The notes below the pieces were generated by a model that was given only the letters and a program-made list of their open reading frames with translations, made no database searches and was not told the origin of the DNA. From CAYRUZ01 sp964427895 (lineage in GTDB: Bacteria > Patescibacteriota > Gracilibacteria > Peribacterales > Peribacteraceae): DNA of 64,000 nt. The stretch is from NCBI GenBank assembly GCA_964427895.1, contig CAYRUZ010000003.1, forward strand, positions 49,296 through 113,295, in the 5' to 3' direction. The position numbers were made by a program, and so were the translations under genes. Positions 32,239-41,554 of the stretch are shown piece after piece; position 1 is the first letter of the stretch, and every line of letters starts with the position of its first letter.

Positions 32239-33858
32239 CCGAGTACCGAAGGGCAGAAGCACGACGGGGAACTGCCAGATTTTCTCGTACAAACCGGCTG
32301 CACGCATGTGTTCATCGACGACGGCATCTGCCTCCCGCAGCAGATCCGCCCGTTCGCGGGTGATGCCTCCGGGCGTGAACACGAAGTCCTGGGGACGATC
32401 GTGCGACGTGCAGAGCAGCACGCGGTTGAACACACGGGATGTATTGGGGATGCTCGTCGCCTGCTCGGCGAGCCACTCGCGCGGAGTCTCGCTGAAAAAC
32501 GCTACCGCATGCCGATACGTCCGACCGTCGCCCTGCACGCCCACGCTGCGGATCGGCAGAGCCCTCCCGCCGTGGACACGCAGCATTTCCTCAACGAGCG
32601 CCTGCGTGTGCACATCGGGGTACTGCAGGTCGGTATCTGCCTTGTCCGCGCAGAGGATGCGCACGCCCAACCCGGGGCCCGGGAACGGATGACGCCACAC
32701 GAGTTCGTGCGGAAGACCCAACTCCTCGCCCAGGGTTCGAACTTCGTCTTTGTACAGCTCGCGCAGCGGCTCGACCACGAGCCCCTGACGGATCAGCTCC
32801 TGCACAGCCGACACGCGGTTGTGGTGCGTCTTGATGTGATCGGCATGCTTCGTGCCGCCGCTCTCGATGGTATCGGGGTAGATCGTCCCCTGCCCGAGCA
32901 TCCAGCCTTTGTCGGCGGACAGGCCCATCCCCTCACTCACGCGCTTCTGCACGGCGAGGAACGTCTCGCCGATGATGCGGCGCTTCTGTTCCGGATCGGT
33001 CACGCCATTGAGGGCCGCGAAGAATTCCTCGGACGCATCCTCGATGTGGAGGTTATCGATCTTCAGTTTGCCGAATGCTTCGCGGATGTACGCGACTTCG
33101 CCTTTGCGCATCAGTCCGGTGTCGACAAGAAGCCCCTGCACGCGCTCCGGGCCCAGCACGTCGTTAAGCATCGTGAACGCCACGGTGGAATCGACGCCGC
33201 CGGACACCAACATGAATGCCTTGCGGGCACCGACCTCTTCGCGCAACTGCGCGGCGAGGCGGTCGCGATACCCTTCGACGGACCAAGGAGCCGCTTCGCA
33301 CAGCTCCGTGAAGCGCCGGAGGATATCCATGCCATGCTCCGTGTGCGTCACTTCAATGTGAAACTGGATGCCGTAGATGCGCCGCGCCGTATCCTCCATG
33401 GCAGCATTGAGACAAGCATCGGTCGACGCCACGCACGCGAAGCCCGGAGGGAGATCGGCGACCTCGTCGCCGTGGCTCATCCAGACCGTGAATTCCTTGG
33501 GCAACCCGGAGAGCAGCCCCCCACCGTTGCCCTTCACGCGCAGATGCGTATCGCCGTACTCCTTCGTCGCCGCGGGCTTCACCGCGCCGCCGAGCGTTTG
33601 CCCCAACCATTGATGCCCGTAGCACAAGCCAAGGACCGGAACGCCAAGCGAAACGATGTTGGGGTCGGCCTGCGGGCTGCCCTTTTCGTACACGCTCTGC
33701 GGGCCGCCGGAGAGAATGATGCCGGCCGCATCGCGCAGGTCGTTCGCGAGGGTCTCAGGCGGACGGATATCGGAGTACGCGCCGAACTCACGCACGCGGC
33801 GCGCGATGAGGTGCGTGTACTGTCCGCCGAAATCGAGAATCACGATGCCCTTCTCCAT
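32059..33858 (-). CDS. guaA: GMP synthase (glutamine-hydrolysing)
   Basis: A protein of 599 residues. The N-terminal glutamine amidotransferase (about 1-195) has the nucleophile Cys in GLCYGHQWLGQ and the His-Glu pair in IQFHIEVTHTEHG. The ATP-pyrophosphatase domain has the PP-loop VSGGVDSTVA, and the C-terminal dimerisation domain ends KPPATIEWE. It is longer than the usual 515-525 residues because of extra sequence in the C-terminal domain (about 460-540). It converts XMP to GMP. A TAGAAT box lies exactly 6 nt before the ATG. Confidence 0.95.
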   Translation of the reverse strand: MEKGIVILDFGGQYTHLIARRVREFGAYSDIRPPETLANDLRDAAGIILSGGPQSVYEKGSPQADPNIVSLGVPVLGLCYGHQWLGQTLGGAVKPAATKEYGDTHLRVKGNGGGLLSGLPKEFTVWMSHGDEVADLPPGFACVASTDACLNAAMEDTARRIYGIQFHIEVTHTEHGMDILRRFTELCEAAPWSVEGYRDRLAAQLREEVGARKAFMLVSGGVDSTVAFTMLNDVLGPERVQGLLVDTGLMRKGEVAYIREAFGKLKIDNLHIEDASEEFFAALNGVTDPEQKRRIIGETFLAVQKRVSEGMGLSADKGWMLGQGTIYPDTIESGGTKHADHIKTHHNRVSAVQELIRQGLVVEPLRELYKDEVRTLGEELGLPHELVWRHPFPGPGLGVRILCADKADTDLQYPDVHTQALVEEMLRVHGGRALPIRSVGVQGDGRTYRHAVAFFSETPREWLAEQATSIPNTSRVFNRVLLCTSHDRPQDFVFTPGGITRERADLLREADAVVDEHMRAAGLYEKIWQFPVVLLPFGTRSGGQSVVLRPVVSTDAMTAKAAVLPDDVCAAMTRRLTQIGIDLVFLDLTNKPPATIEWE

Positions 33859-33864
33859 GGACGC

Positions 33865-33870
33865 ATTCTA
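33865..33870 (-). promoter_or_regulatory. -10 box of guaA, leaderless geometry
   Basis: TAGAAT on the minus strand, 6 nt before the guaA ATG; it overlaps the stop codon of the upstream O-antigen ligase gene. Confidence 0.55.
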
Positions 33871-35265
33871 CGCGTCGGCTTTCGGCACCACCACAGCTGC
33901 CAACAAGAGCCAGGTGCCGTACGCCACGGCGGCGTCTTCCCAGGCATGGAGGACGAGAGCGACGATGCTCACGCCCAAGACGGAGAGGAACAGCGCTGGG
34001 GGCAAGATCGTGGCGTGCAGATGCCGCAGGCGCCGCAGCACCGCGACGATGAGCCAGACGAAAAGGACGAAACCGATCACGCCCGTCTCCACGCCGATCT
34101 GCAAATACCAGTTCTCCGGAAGAAACGCGCAGTGGCACGTCTTCGTCGTCGGCTGGACCTGCGTGTCGCCCGTGAACACGCAGAGGTTGGGGCGATCCTT
34201 CGCCCACGACGCGTCGGCTCCTTCATCGAGAAAGACGCACGCGTCACTCACGCGATGGCTCGCAGGGCCCGCGGTGCCCAGCCCCTCGCCCAACGGATGC
34301 TCCCACATGCGCTGCAACGCCTGCAGCGGGCGCTCGAAGTGATCGCGCGACGAAGCGATGCGCACCACCTGTGTTGGGAACAGGAGCACGACGAGTGCCG
34401 CGCCCATGACGACGCCGACCATGGCCGTGACGACGACGGCACGGACGCGCTTCGGCCAGCGCCACGGGAGTCCGTACCGATGGTGCAAGGCACCATAGGC
34501 GCTCACGGCAGTGAGGATCGCGGCCGCGATCCACGCGCCACGCGAGAACGTGAGGATGATGCACAGGAGAAGGAGCGCAAAGACGCACAATGCCGCCGTG
34601 TCCCATGCGTTGCGGCGCAGGCGCGCGATGCACACCGAGAACGGCAGGAGAAGCCAGATACCCAACTGATTGGGACCGCTCATCGCGCTCTGCATGCGAG
34701 CAATCGACGAGCTGCCGATGTACTGCGCGCTCGCGAGCGGTTGATCGGGAAGGTAGAGCGAGTGCGCATCGCTGTATCCCAGCACGAGGAAGAACGACGG
34801 CGGGAGCACCAGCGTGAGCAACCCGTACCCGGCGATGACGGCGCCGACCCACAGCAAGACGACCGAAACGTGCTCAAGCCACTCGCCCGACCAGGGAACG
34901 CGACGCAGGACGAGGAAGGCACATAGCGCGAAGAAGTCGTATTTGAAGCCGAATGCGGCGAGTCCCCAGTTGCCATGCGTGAGGGCGGTGACGAGTAAGC
35001 CGAGGGCGATGAGCGTCAGGATGAGGCCGTCTATGCGGTCGAGGATGATGCGTCGGCGCGACCGAGCCATCTCCCATCCGGCGATGAGCACGAGCACCAG
35101 CAGCACGCCTTCCTTCCACAGCGCGAGGGTGGAGATGGGCGCATGGCCGGGACCCTTTAACAGCTTCGTCGCGACCGTGACGAGGAGCGCATGGAAGGGC
35201 AGCAACCCCAGGAGCCCCAAGGCGATCCCCTCCCGCAGCCGCTGGAGGAGGTGGGGGCGGGTCAC
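33868..35265 (-). CDS. O-antigen ligase/polymerase-like membrane protein (Wzy/WaaL family)
   Basis: A protein of 465 residues from the GTG at 35265, which overlaps the wecB stop as GTGA. About ten to twelve membrane helices with a large extracytoplasmic loop at about 325-395 (RDHFERPLQALQRMWEHPLGEGLGTAGP) and the preceding LTFSRGAWIAA motif, which together typify Wzy_C/O-antigen ligase proteins. It joins or polymerises lipid-linked glycans on the outer side of the membrane. Neighbouring wecB suggests N-acetylated amino sugars in the glycan. Confidence 0.8.
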   Translation of the reverse strand: MTRPHLLQRLREGIALGLLGLLPFHALLVTVATKLLKGPGHAPISTLALWKEGVLLVLVLIAGWEMARSRRRIILDRIDGLILTLIALGLLVTALTHGNWGLAAFGFKYDFFALCAFLVLRRVPWSGEWLEHVSVVLLWVGAVIAGYGLLTLVLPPSFFLVLGYSDAHSLYLPDQPLASAQYIGSSSIARMQSAMSGPNQLGIWLLLPFSVCIARLRRNAWDTAALCVFALLLLCIILTFSRGAWIAAAILTAVSAYGALHHRYGLPWRWPKRVRAVVVTAMVGVVMGAALVVLLFPTQVVRIASSRDHFERPLQALQRMWEHPLGEGLGTAGPASHRVSDACVFLDEGADASWAKDRPNLCVFTGDTQVQPTTKTCHCAFLPENWYLQIGVETGVIGFVLFVWLIVAVLRRLRHLHATILPPALFLSVLGVSIVALVLHAWEDAAVAYGTWLLLAAVVVPKADA

Positions 35266-36584
35266 AGGGCGAGGCGCGTGTCTTCGGAGCGGAACATCTC
35301 CTCTTTTTCGAGAACCTTCTGCACTGCATCGATGCACGCGCTGGAGACATTCGTGCCGTAAATCTTCGGGGCGTTGCGCATCGCCTCGTTGTTCCACGCG
35401 TAGGTGATGAGATCGTGGATCATGCGGGCGTCGACGGGCGGAGCGATGAGATTTCCTCCGTTGATGGCCGACTCGCTGCGGTCACTGCCGTAGCGTAGGG
35501 TGACGCAAGGAACCCCCAGTACGTTCATCTCCTCCTGCATCGAACCTGAATCGGTGGCGCAGACCGCTGCACGGGACATGGCGGCGATGACGTCGACGTA
35601 CTGCGGCCACACCGGGGAATACACAAAGTTATCCTTCTTCGCGAGAGCCGTGACGTCGTCACGCAGACCGTAGCGGTCGATGGCAGACTCGGTCTGGAAC
35701 AGTGAAATGAGCAGCACGGTTTTGCCGTCGAGGATGAGCTGCTTCATCGCGTCGTAGATGGCGGTGAAGCGCTTTTCCGACATGCAGTTCTCACGCCGAT
35801 GGATGCAGAACCGGACGAAATCGCCAGCAGCGAGTTGGGGATGGCGATCGAACACGGTCGACGTCTGTGCACGGCTGAGGGCGTCTTGGGTGGCATCGAC
35901 GACGGAGTTGCCGACGACGACGATGCGGTCTTCGGGGAATCCCTCGGCGCGCAGGAACTCGCGGTCGAGCTCCACGGGGGCGAGGTGCAGACCGGATCCG
36001 GCCTCGCTGCAACGCGTATTGAATTGCTCGGGGAATGGCTCCAGGGAACCGCGCTCCCAGTTTTCGCGCTTCTGGATGAACGCGTGCCACTGCGCTACGT
36101 CGATGGCCTTTCCCGGTTTCCACCCGAAAGCGGAGAAATTTGGGGTGAGCGTGCGGATGCCCGCCTCCACGTGGACCGAGGCGAAGCCGTGGCAGTACCC
36201 CGCATTGCTCGCGGCCATGGCCGTGGTTGTGTCGCCGTGCACGTACGGAATGACGATCTTGCCGCGCCCCTTCAGTTCGCCGATGAGCGCGCCGAGACGC
36301 CCGATGATCTGACTGACGACTTCATGCATCGCGCCGCGGACGTTCAGATTGAAATCCGGCTGCACCCCGAACTCGGCGAGCATGCCTCCGCTGAGGTTTT
36401 CGTCGTAATGCTGTCCCGTGTGTCCGAGCACCGCCAGCATACCGCGCTTCTTCAGCTCGAGATACAGCGGAACCTGTTTGATGATATCGGGCTTGGTCGC
36501 GATGAGGATGAGGTGCACCCGCGGATCGGGGTGACGCGCCAGGTCATCGAAGAACGAACCGGTGGCGAACGTGATGTCTTTCAC
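35262..36584 (-). CDS. wecB: UDP-N-acetylglucosamine 2-epimerase-like protein
   Basis: A protein of 440 residues. GT-B fold features of WecB/MnaA: VLGHTGQHYDENLSG, VHGDTTTAMAASNAGYCHG then VHVEAGIRT, the catalytic region HRRENCMSEKRF and the UDP-binding DSGSMQEEMNVLGVPCVTLR. It is longer than the usual 375 residues, with extra sequence after AGIRTL (FGWKPGKAIDVAQWHAFIQ). The GTG start at 36584 is supported by TACCCT exactly 6 nt upstream; longer frames have no support. Confidence 0.86.
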   Translation of the reverse strand: MKDITFATGSFFDDLARHPDPRVHLILIATKPDIIKQVPLYLELKKRGMLAVLGHTGQHYDENLSGGMLAEFGVQPDFNLNVRGAMHEVVSQIIGRLGALIGELKGRGKIVIPYVHGDTTTAMAASNAGYCHGFASVHVEAGIRTLTPNFSAFGWKPGKAIDVAQWHAFIQKRENWERGSLEPFPEQFNTRCSEAGSGLHLAPVELDREFLRAEGFPEDRIVVVGNSVVDATQDALSRAQTSTVFDRHPQLAAGDFVRFCIHRRENCMSEKRFTAIYDAMKQLILDGKTVLLISLFQTESAIDRYGLRDDVTALAKKDNFVYSPVWPQYVDVIAAMSRAAVCATDSGSMQEEMNVLGVPCVTLRYGSDRSESAINGGNLIAPPVDARMIHDLITYAWNNEAMRNAPKIYGTNVSSACIDAVQKVLEKEEMFRSEDTRLAL

Positions 36585-36590
36585 GAGAAA

Positions 36591-36596
36591 AGGGTA
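36591..36596 (-). promoter_or_regulatory. -10 box of wecB, leaderless geometry
   Basis: TACCCT on the minus strand, 6 nt before the GTG at 36584. Confidence 0.45.
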
Positions 36597-36622
36597 ATGG
36601 AAATCGTGCGCGAAACCCAGCC

Positions 36623-37261
36623 TCAGCCGACGGCGGGAGCCGGGGGGTCGGGTGACCGGAGCTGGGCCTTCACGCGCTCGAACGCGTTGGTGAGATCGTC
36701 GTTCACGATCAAATGGTCGAACAAGTCGCTGTACTCCTCGTACGTCGCCAGGTCCGTCTCCGCGTTGCGCAGCCGGTCGTCGATCTGCTCCGGCGTCTCG
36801 CGGCCGCGGGCACGCAGCCGATGGAGCAAAACGGAGAGACGGTGGCGTTTGCTCTCGCCCGGGGGAAGCAATCCGAAGGACAGAACGGACCGCCGGCCGT
36901 AGTGGCGCGCCAGGGATTGCAGCAAGGTGAACTCGGTAATGACGACGGGGATGCGCCTCCGCCCCCACGCGCCGGAGATGTCCGCGCCGCGGTACCCGTA
37001 CCAGCGCACCTCGGACGAAGACGGGATCGAGGTGGAAGCGACGATATCGCCGCTCTCCCGCAACGCAGCGAATTCCGCGGGATCCACGTAGACGTACTCG
37101 CCGTCGTCCCCCGTCTTCGGGCCACGCGTCGTAAGGATGGGCACCGGTGTGACGATGTCGTGACAGACGTTGGAGAGGAGTTTTTTTATCGTCGATTTAC
37201 CCACGCCGGACGGCCCGTAAAGGGCGAGAATGTAGCCGGGAAACGGCGCGGGGGATGTCAC
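36623..37261 (-). CDS. Guanylate kinase-like P-loop protein
   Basis: A protein of 212 residues from a GTG start. The P-loop LYGPSGVGKSTIKKLL (about 14-29) and PILTTRGPKTGDDGEYVYVDPAEF match the GMP-binding part of guanylate kinases, but the usual SxTTRxxRxxE is changed (LTTRGPKTGDDGE), as is the GxYYG lid. It may be a true Gmk of divergent type, since none other is seen here, or a paralogue with another substrate. GuaA, encoded nearby, makes GMP. Confidence 0.7.
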   Translation of the reverse strand: MTSPAPFPGYILALYGPSGVGKSTIKKLLSNVCHDIVTPVPILTTRGPKTGDDGEYVYVDPAEFAALRESGDIVASTSIPSSSEVRWYGYRGADISGAWGRRRIPVVITEFTLLQSLARHYGRRSVLSFGLLPPGESKRHRLSVLLHRLRARGRETPEQIDDRLRNAETDLATYEEYSDLFDHLIVNDDLTNAFERVKAQLRSPDPPAPAVG

Positions 37262-37273
37262 GCGGAAACGGAA

Positions 37274-37882
37274 CTACTGTACCACACGACGGACGATCGA
37301 GATGGGAGTCCGTGGGGATACCCCTTCGTCCACCACGACACCAAATAAGGCGCCGGTCGGCACCTCCTTATCGCGCAATACGGTGCGCGTCGCGTCCGGA
37401 CGGGCACCCCGCACGACGCCAAGCGCGCATCCGTGGGTGACTGCACCGATCACCTCATGCAAAGAGCGATTATCGTCGATCATGCGCTCAAGGGCACGCA
37501 GGACACGCATGGAAAATGCCTCCACGGTTTCTCTGCCGCCGGGGATCACGAGCTTCCTGGCATCGGTATCACACAGGGCCAATTCATCGGGCCAGCGCTC
37601 CTTAATCTCCTTCCACGACAAGCCTTCCCAGTCTCCCGCGTCGATCGCGTCCAGATCCTCCAGCACGACATGCTTCATCCCCCGCTCCTCCGCCAGAACG
37701 CCCGCATACATCGCGCGGGAAAGCGTGGAGGTGTACAGAACTTTCACTCCCGCCTGTTCCATGGCGGCAACGTTGAGTTTCGTCTGCTCTTTGCCCAGCG
37801 GACTCAATGCACAATCGGTCCGCCTGCCGCGGCAATGTCCGGGAATCTCGGTGTCTCCGTGTCGTGCGGCGAGGATCAGCAT
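37274..37882 (-). CDS. Histidine phosphatase superfamily protein
   Basis: A protein of 202 residues with the phosphohistidine motif LAARHGDTE (His8), the second arginine in SRAMYAGVLAEE, the acidic DWEGLSWKEI segment and the second histidine in VTHGCALG. This is the phosphoglycerate-mutase/cobC-type fold. Since an independent phosphoglycerate mutase (gpmI) is encoded 0.7 kb away, this one is more likely a phosphatase of small metabolites. A related protein is encoded at 54.9 kb. Confidence 0.82.
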   Translation of the reverse strand: MLILAARHGDTEIPGHCRGRRTDCALSPLGKEQTKLNVAAMEQAGVKVLYTSTLSRAMYAGVLAEERGMKHVVLEDLDAIDAGDWEGLSWKEIKERWPDELALCDTDARKLVIPGGRETVEAFSMRVLRALERMIDDNRSLHEVIGAVTHGCALGVVRGARPDATRTVLRDKEVPTGALFGVVVDEGVSPRTPISIVRRVVQ

Positions 37883-37926
37883 AAAACGAGAGCGGCATGC
37901 TAGCGCTGCGGGGGTTTTGACGCCAG

Positions 37927-38607
37927 TTATCCCCCGCCGAATCTGCGCTGACGAGCGTTATAGGTATCCAAAGCGGCTTTTAGATCATCCGTCGTCAGCT
38001 CCGGGAAATGCTTCTGGAGAAACACCCATTCCGCATAGCCGCTCTGCCACAGGAAGAAATTGCTCGTCCGCTGCTCGCCGCTGGTACGCACGATGAGGTC
38101 GATGTCCGGCACTTCGGGATGGTCGAGATGCGCGCGAATGCTTTCCTCGGTGACGTCTGTGCCGGCGGGCATGCGGCGCACGGCGCGGGTTACCTCATCC
38201 CTGCCGCCGTAATCGATGGCGAGCTGCAGGGTGAAGTCGCCGTTGGCTGCAGTACCCTCCTGAGCCTCGCGCAGTATGTCGAGCAGGCTTGAAGGGAGGC
38301 GGTCGGTCCGGCCGGCGTGTACCAAGCGCGTTCCCTGCTCGCGCCAATCGTGCCACTCGCGCCGGAGGAACGATTCGAAAATCTCCATCAGCTTGTCCAC
38401 CTCCTCCTTGTCGCGTTTCCAATTTTCCGTGGAGAAGCACCAGAGCGTGAGCGTGCCCACGCGCGGGTGGACGCGGCACCAATCCGCGAGGCCGCGGAAG
38501 TTGCCAACCGCCCTCTCATGACCGTTCCAGGGCAACAGCATCCTGCTGCGGGCCCAGCGACGGTTGCCATCGGGAATGATGGCGAGGTGGAGAGGGTTCT
38601 CCTTCAT
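37927..38607 (-). CDS. uppS: Undecaprenyl diphosphate synthase
   Basis: A protein of 226 residues: HLAIIPDGNRRWAR with the catalytic Asp, GHERAVGNF, TLWCFSTENWKRDKEEVDKLM, and the C-terminal IDLIVRTSGEQRTSNFFLWQSGYAEWVF, all standard cis-prenyltransferase motifs. It makes the lipid carrier for cell-wall and surface glycans. It starts 3 nt after gpmI on the same strand. Slightly shorter than the usual 240-250 residues. Confidence 0.95.
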   Translation of the reverse strand: MKENPLHLAIIPDGNRRWARSRMLLPWNGHERAVGNFRGLADWCRVHPRVGTLTLWCFSTENWKRDKEEVDKLMEIFESFLRREWHDWREQGTRLVHAGRTDRLPSSLLDILREAQEGTAANGDFTLQLAIDYGGRDEVTRAVRRMPAGTDVTEESIRAHLDHPEVPDIDLIVRTSGEQRTSNFFLWQSGYAEWVFLQKHFPELTTDDLKAALDTYNARQRRFGGG

Positions 38608-38610
38608 GGC

Positions 38611-40119
38611 TCAGCGCATCTCGGCGGGAACCGGGATTCCCATCAATTCCAAGCAAAGAGGAGCGATGTCCTTCAGTCCGGTCCGGTTCTTCAGCTGGTC
38701 CGACGAGGTGATCTTGGCCGAATGGACGAACGTCTGGACGGGATTCGTCGTGTGGCTCGGGCAGATCGTCGACGTGCCAGGGTAGTACATCTCCTCGGAA
38801 TTGCCGTGGTCGGCGGTGATGATCCACTCGTATCCGTGGCGCTCGAGTTCTGGCAACAGGCGCTCCAAGTTGCGATCCACCGTCTCGCAGCCTTCCACCA
38901 CCGCGGCGAGGTTGCCGCCGTGACCCACGAGATCCGGGTTGGCGTAGTTCATGACGATGAGATCCTGGTCTTCATTCGCGACGTGCTTGAGTACTTCGTC
39001 GGTGAGGGCATCCGCGCTCATGCGGGGTGCTTCGGCGAAGTTCGGGACCTTCGGGGATTCGACCAGCACGCGTGTCTCGCCCGGCAACGGCTCGTGTTTC
39101 TGGGCATTGAAGAAGAACGTGACGTGCGCGAACTTGTCGGTTTCGGCGACGCGCAGCTGCTTGAGACCTGCCTTGGAAATGACTTCCCCGAGCGTGTTCT
39201 GCACTTCTGCGGGCGGGAAAGCGATGGGCAGATGATCGGAGTAGGGCCCCATGCACACGACGTCCGCCACGCGCACCGGACGCGGGAACTCGGCGAAGTC
39301 CTCGGCCTCCAGGGCGCGGACCATCTGGATCATGCGGTCGCTGCGGAAGTTGATGCAGACGACCACGTCTTTCTCGCCGATCGCCTGGAAGGCGGGCGTC
39401 TTGAGCGGACGGAGGTAGTAGTCGGTCTTCTGGCCTTCCGGCGCCTCGATGTACCAGTTCTTGGCAGACGCCACGACGTCGTCGGTCACGGTGCCGTCGC
39501 CATGCGTGAGAAGGTCGTATGCGACCTTCGTGCGCGCGGCGTACTGCTTGTCGCGGTCCATGGCGTAGTAACGGCCGACGAGGGAAGCGACGATGCCGAG
39601 CTTCGTCTCATCGATGGCGCCCGTGAGGAGCTGGAAGTCCGTGGAGAACTGCTGCTCACCCACGTCGCGTCCGTCACCGAACAGATGGAGGTACACGGTC
39701 TTCACGCCGCGCTGCGCGGCAAGCTTGAGCATGGCGTGGAAATGCTCCGCGGAGCTGTGAACGCCTCCGGTCGAGTACAGCCCGACGAGGTGCAAGGGCA
39801 CATCGGCGCTCTTGGCACGGTCACAGGCATCCACCAGCACGGCGTTCTCGAAGAACTGTCCGTGCTTCACCGCCTGGTTGATCTCTTCCAGCGGCTGCCA
39901 GACGATGCGTCCCGCGCCGATGGTGAGATGGCCCGGCTCGCTGGCTCCCTGTTGTCCTTCGGGGAGTCCGACGGCGTTGCCGGACGCCTGCATGATGACA
40001 CTGGGGACTTCTTGCTCCAATCGGTGAATAGTAGGCATTTTTGCCAGTCTTCTGGCGTTCCCAGGTCCTTCCGGAGCCACTCCGAAACCGTCGATGATGA
40101 TGAGACAGAGGCGTTGCAT
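38611..40119 (-). CDS. gpmI: 2,3-bisphosphoglycerate-independent phosphoglycerate mutase
   Basis: A protein of 502 residues of the alkaline-phosphatase superfamily: CLIIIDGFGVAPEGPGNA (first metal site), the catalytic Ser in SEPGHLTIGAGR, HLFGDGRDVG, and the C-terminal metal ligands NYANPDLVGHGGN and TADHGNSEEM. It interconverts 3- and 2-phosphoglycerate with Mn. It leads an operon with uppS. The start at 40119 has TACTAT 5 nt upstream. Confidence 0.95.
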   Translation of the reverse strand: MQRLCLIIIDGFGVAPEGPGNARRLAKMPTIHRLEQEVPSVIMQASGNAVGLPEGQQGASEPGHLTIGAGRIVWQPLEEINQAVKHGQFFENAVLVDACDRAKSADVPLHLVGLYSTGGVHSSAEHFHAMLKLAAQRGVKTVYLHLFGDGRDVGEQQFSTDFQLLTGAIDETKLGIVASLVGRYYAMDRDKQYAARTKVAYDLLTHGDGTVTDDVVASAKNWYIEAPEGQKTDYYLRPLKTPAFQAIGEKDVVVCINFRSDRMIQMVRALEAEDFAEFPRPVRVADVVCMGPYSDHLPIAFPPAEVQNTLGEVISKAGLKQLRVAETDKFAHVTFFFNAQKHEPLPGETRVLVESPKVPNFAEAPRMSADALTDEVLKHVANEDQDLIVMNYANPDLVGHGGNLAAVVEGCETVDRNLERLLPELERHGYEWIITADHGNSEEMYYPGTSTICPSHTTNPVQTFVHSAKITSSDQLKNRTGLKDIAPLCLELMGIPVPAEMR

Positions 40120-40186
40120 GGGCCGATAGTAGCACCGCGCGGCCAGTAGCAAAATTCCGCGCAAAGTGCTATAATGACAAGGACAA

Positions 40187-40525
40187 ATGGAACTGCAAAC
40201 ACACACACTCTCACGGCCTCGATACACGTCCGCGCTCTTCTGGGCGTACGTCGTCAGCGGGGTAATCGTCATCGCAACCGCTTTCCTCGGGCGCGCGGCC
40301 CTCAACTTCCGCGCCGCACTCGTGGAAAAACCGGATATCGCCATTTATCTCCTCCTGCCCGAAGACAACATCAGTGGCGCCGAACTTCTGCGCGAGACGG
40401 AGACGGAGCGGGATTACGTCGCGCAAACCCCGACCGGTCCCGAATTGATCAAGCTGCGCAAAGGCGAGCGGCAGTGGGAAGTCGTCTATCGCGAACCCCT
40501 TCACGAGGCGGTCAGCGACGAGTGA
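40187..40525 (+). CDS. Small single-pass membrane protein
   Basis: A protein of 112 residues with one membrane helix (about 15-37, ALFWAYVVSGVIVIATAFLG) and a soluble C-terminal part of about 70 residues with charged, extended segments (KLRKGERQWEVVYREPLHE). No family recognised. TATAAT lies 11 nt before the ATG and AAGGA just upstream of it. Its last 14 bases overlap the end of the converging WecG-type gene. Confidence 0.6.
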   Translation: MELQTHTLSRPRYTSALFWAYVVSGVIVIATAFLGRAALNFRAALVEKPDIAIYLLLPEDNISGAELLRETETERDYVAQTPTGPELIKLRKGERQWEVVYREPLHEAVSDE

Positions 40526-41234
40526 GAACCAGCCACGGGAAGACGACGACCGCACGCCAGATGCGGCCGATTCGACGCGGCTCCTGCACGAGACGCCACA
40601 GCCATTCCAGCCCGACGCGACGCATCGCTTCGGGCGCCCGTTTGCGTACGCCGGCGAGAAAATCGAACGTGCCGCCAACGCCCATGGCCACCCGTACGCC
40701 CGAAAGCGCGTCGCGGTGACGGTCGATCCATAATTCCTGCGCGGGCGCGCCGTACGCCACGAGCAGCAGGTGAGTTCCCGCGTCGACGATCTGGCGAATG
40801 AGGTCCGGCGCGTCTTCGTCGCGCGGCGAACCGCTGGCGGTTCCGGCGACGCGCAGACGTGGATTACGCTCTTGCATAACCGCTGCCGCTTTCGCCGCCA
40901 CACCCTCGGCTGCCCCCAACAGGAACACGGGGTGCTCAGGACCGAGGTGCGCGCACAGCGCCGTCACCGTATCGACCCCCGTTACCCGTTCGGGCAGCGG
41001 CATGCCGAGATGCCTGCTCGCCCACACCACCCCCGTGCTGTCGGCGATGTTCATCGCGGTGCGTTGCAAGACCGCGCGGAACGCGTCGTTGCGCCGTGCG
41101 GCGACGAGCATCTCGTTATTCGGCGTCGCCACATGATGAAACGTTCCCCCGCCGAGCATGTCATGCAGGGTCTGCGCCGCGGTCTTTGCGGTGAGATCGT
41201 CGAACGGAACGCCGAGAATGGAAACACGGGACAC
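40512..41234 (-). CDS. WecG/TagA/CpsF-family glycosyltransferase
   Basis: A protein of 240 residues from a GTG start. GT26 features: VATPNNEMLVAARRNDAFRAVL, NIADSTGVVWASRHLG, VFLLGAAEGVAAKAAAVM, VAYGAPAQELWIDRH and GVGGTFDFLAGVRKRAP. Such enzymes add N-acetylmannosamine(uronate) to lipid-linked GlcNAc, which fits the wecB epimerase 4 kb away. A TAGTGT box lies exactly 6 nt upstream of the start. Confidence 0.88.
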   Translation of the reverse strand: MSRVSILGVPFDDLTAKTAAQTLHDMLGGGTFHHVATPNNEMLVAARRNDAFRAVLQRTAMNIADSTGVVWASRHLGMPLPERVTGVDTVTALCAHLGPEHPVFLLGAAEGVAAKAAAVMQERNPRLRVAGTASGSPRDEDAPDLIRQIVDAGTHLLLVAYGAPAQELWIDRHRDALSGVRVAMGVGGTFDFLAGVRKRAPEAMRRVGLEWLWRLVQEPRRIGRIWRAVVVFPWLVLTRR

Positions 41235-41240
41235 AGGCAG

Positions 41241-41246
41241 ACACTA
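41241..41246 (-). promoter_or_regulatory. -10 box of the WecG-type gene, leaderless geometry
   Basis: TAGTGT on the minus strand, 6 nt before the GTG. Confidence 0.45.
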
Positions 41247-41391
41247 GCGCAAAACTCGTCGATGCGGCAGGCATCCGAGCGCAGGAACGGACTGCGGCGG
41301 CGCCGGGAGGCAAGGGTGACGTGTAAGAGACGGGCGGTAAATGCGTCTCAATACCCGCACCGGTACTCCGGGCCCTTTCCCCCAACGCACC

Positions 41392-41535
41392 ATGCGCACC
41401 CTTCATCCCTACGCCGCTCACCCGCACGCGCCGTACGACGAGGACCAGTCGGCTCCGCTCACGCTGCTGCTTTTGCAGGGCGTCCTAATGATCGTACTCA
41501 CCGTCGCTCTGTACGCGTACGCTGCCAGCCTGTAA
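41392..41535 (+). CDS. Tiny membrane protein
   Basis: A frame of 47 codons (MRTLHPYAAHPHAPYDE start) with a His/Pro-rich N-terminus and one membrane helix (about 21-44, TLLLLQGVLMIVLTVALYAYA). An in-frame ATG at 41341 would add 17 residues. It lies just before the SLH gene on the same strand. No family recognised; hydrophobicity is the main evidence. Confidence 0.45.
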   Translation: MRTLHPYAAHPHAPYDEDQSAPLTLLLLQGVLMIVLTVALYAYAASL

Positions 41536-41554
41536 TCGGCATTTTCTTTTCCCC

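Noticed and set aside
32308..34926. Open frame of 872 codons on the plus strand
   Set aside because: It lies antisense to guaA and the O-antigen ligase gene, both with clear motifs; its composition is rich in Arg/His/Ala/Asp as expected for the shadow of a GC-rich gene.
37274..37882. Cofactor-dependent phosphoglycerate mutase
   Set aside because: The superfamily fits, but gpmI next door supplies this activity and family-specific mutase residues are not evident, so only a histidine phosphatase is called.
38317..40149. Open frame of 610 codons on the plus strand
   Set aside because: Antisense shadow of uppS and gpmI, whose motifs are complete on the minus strand.
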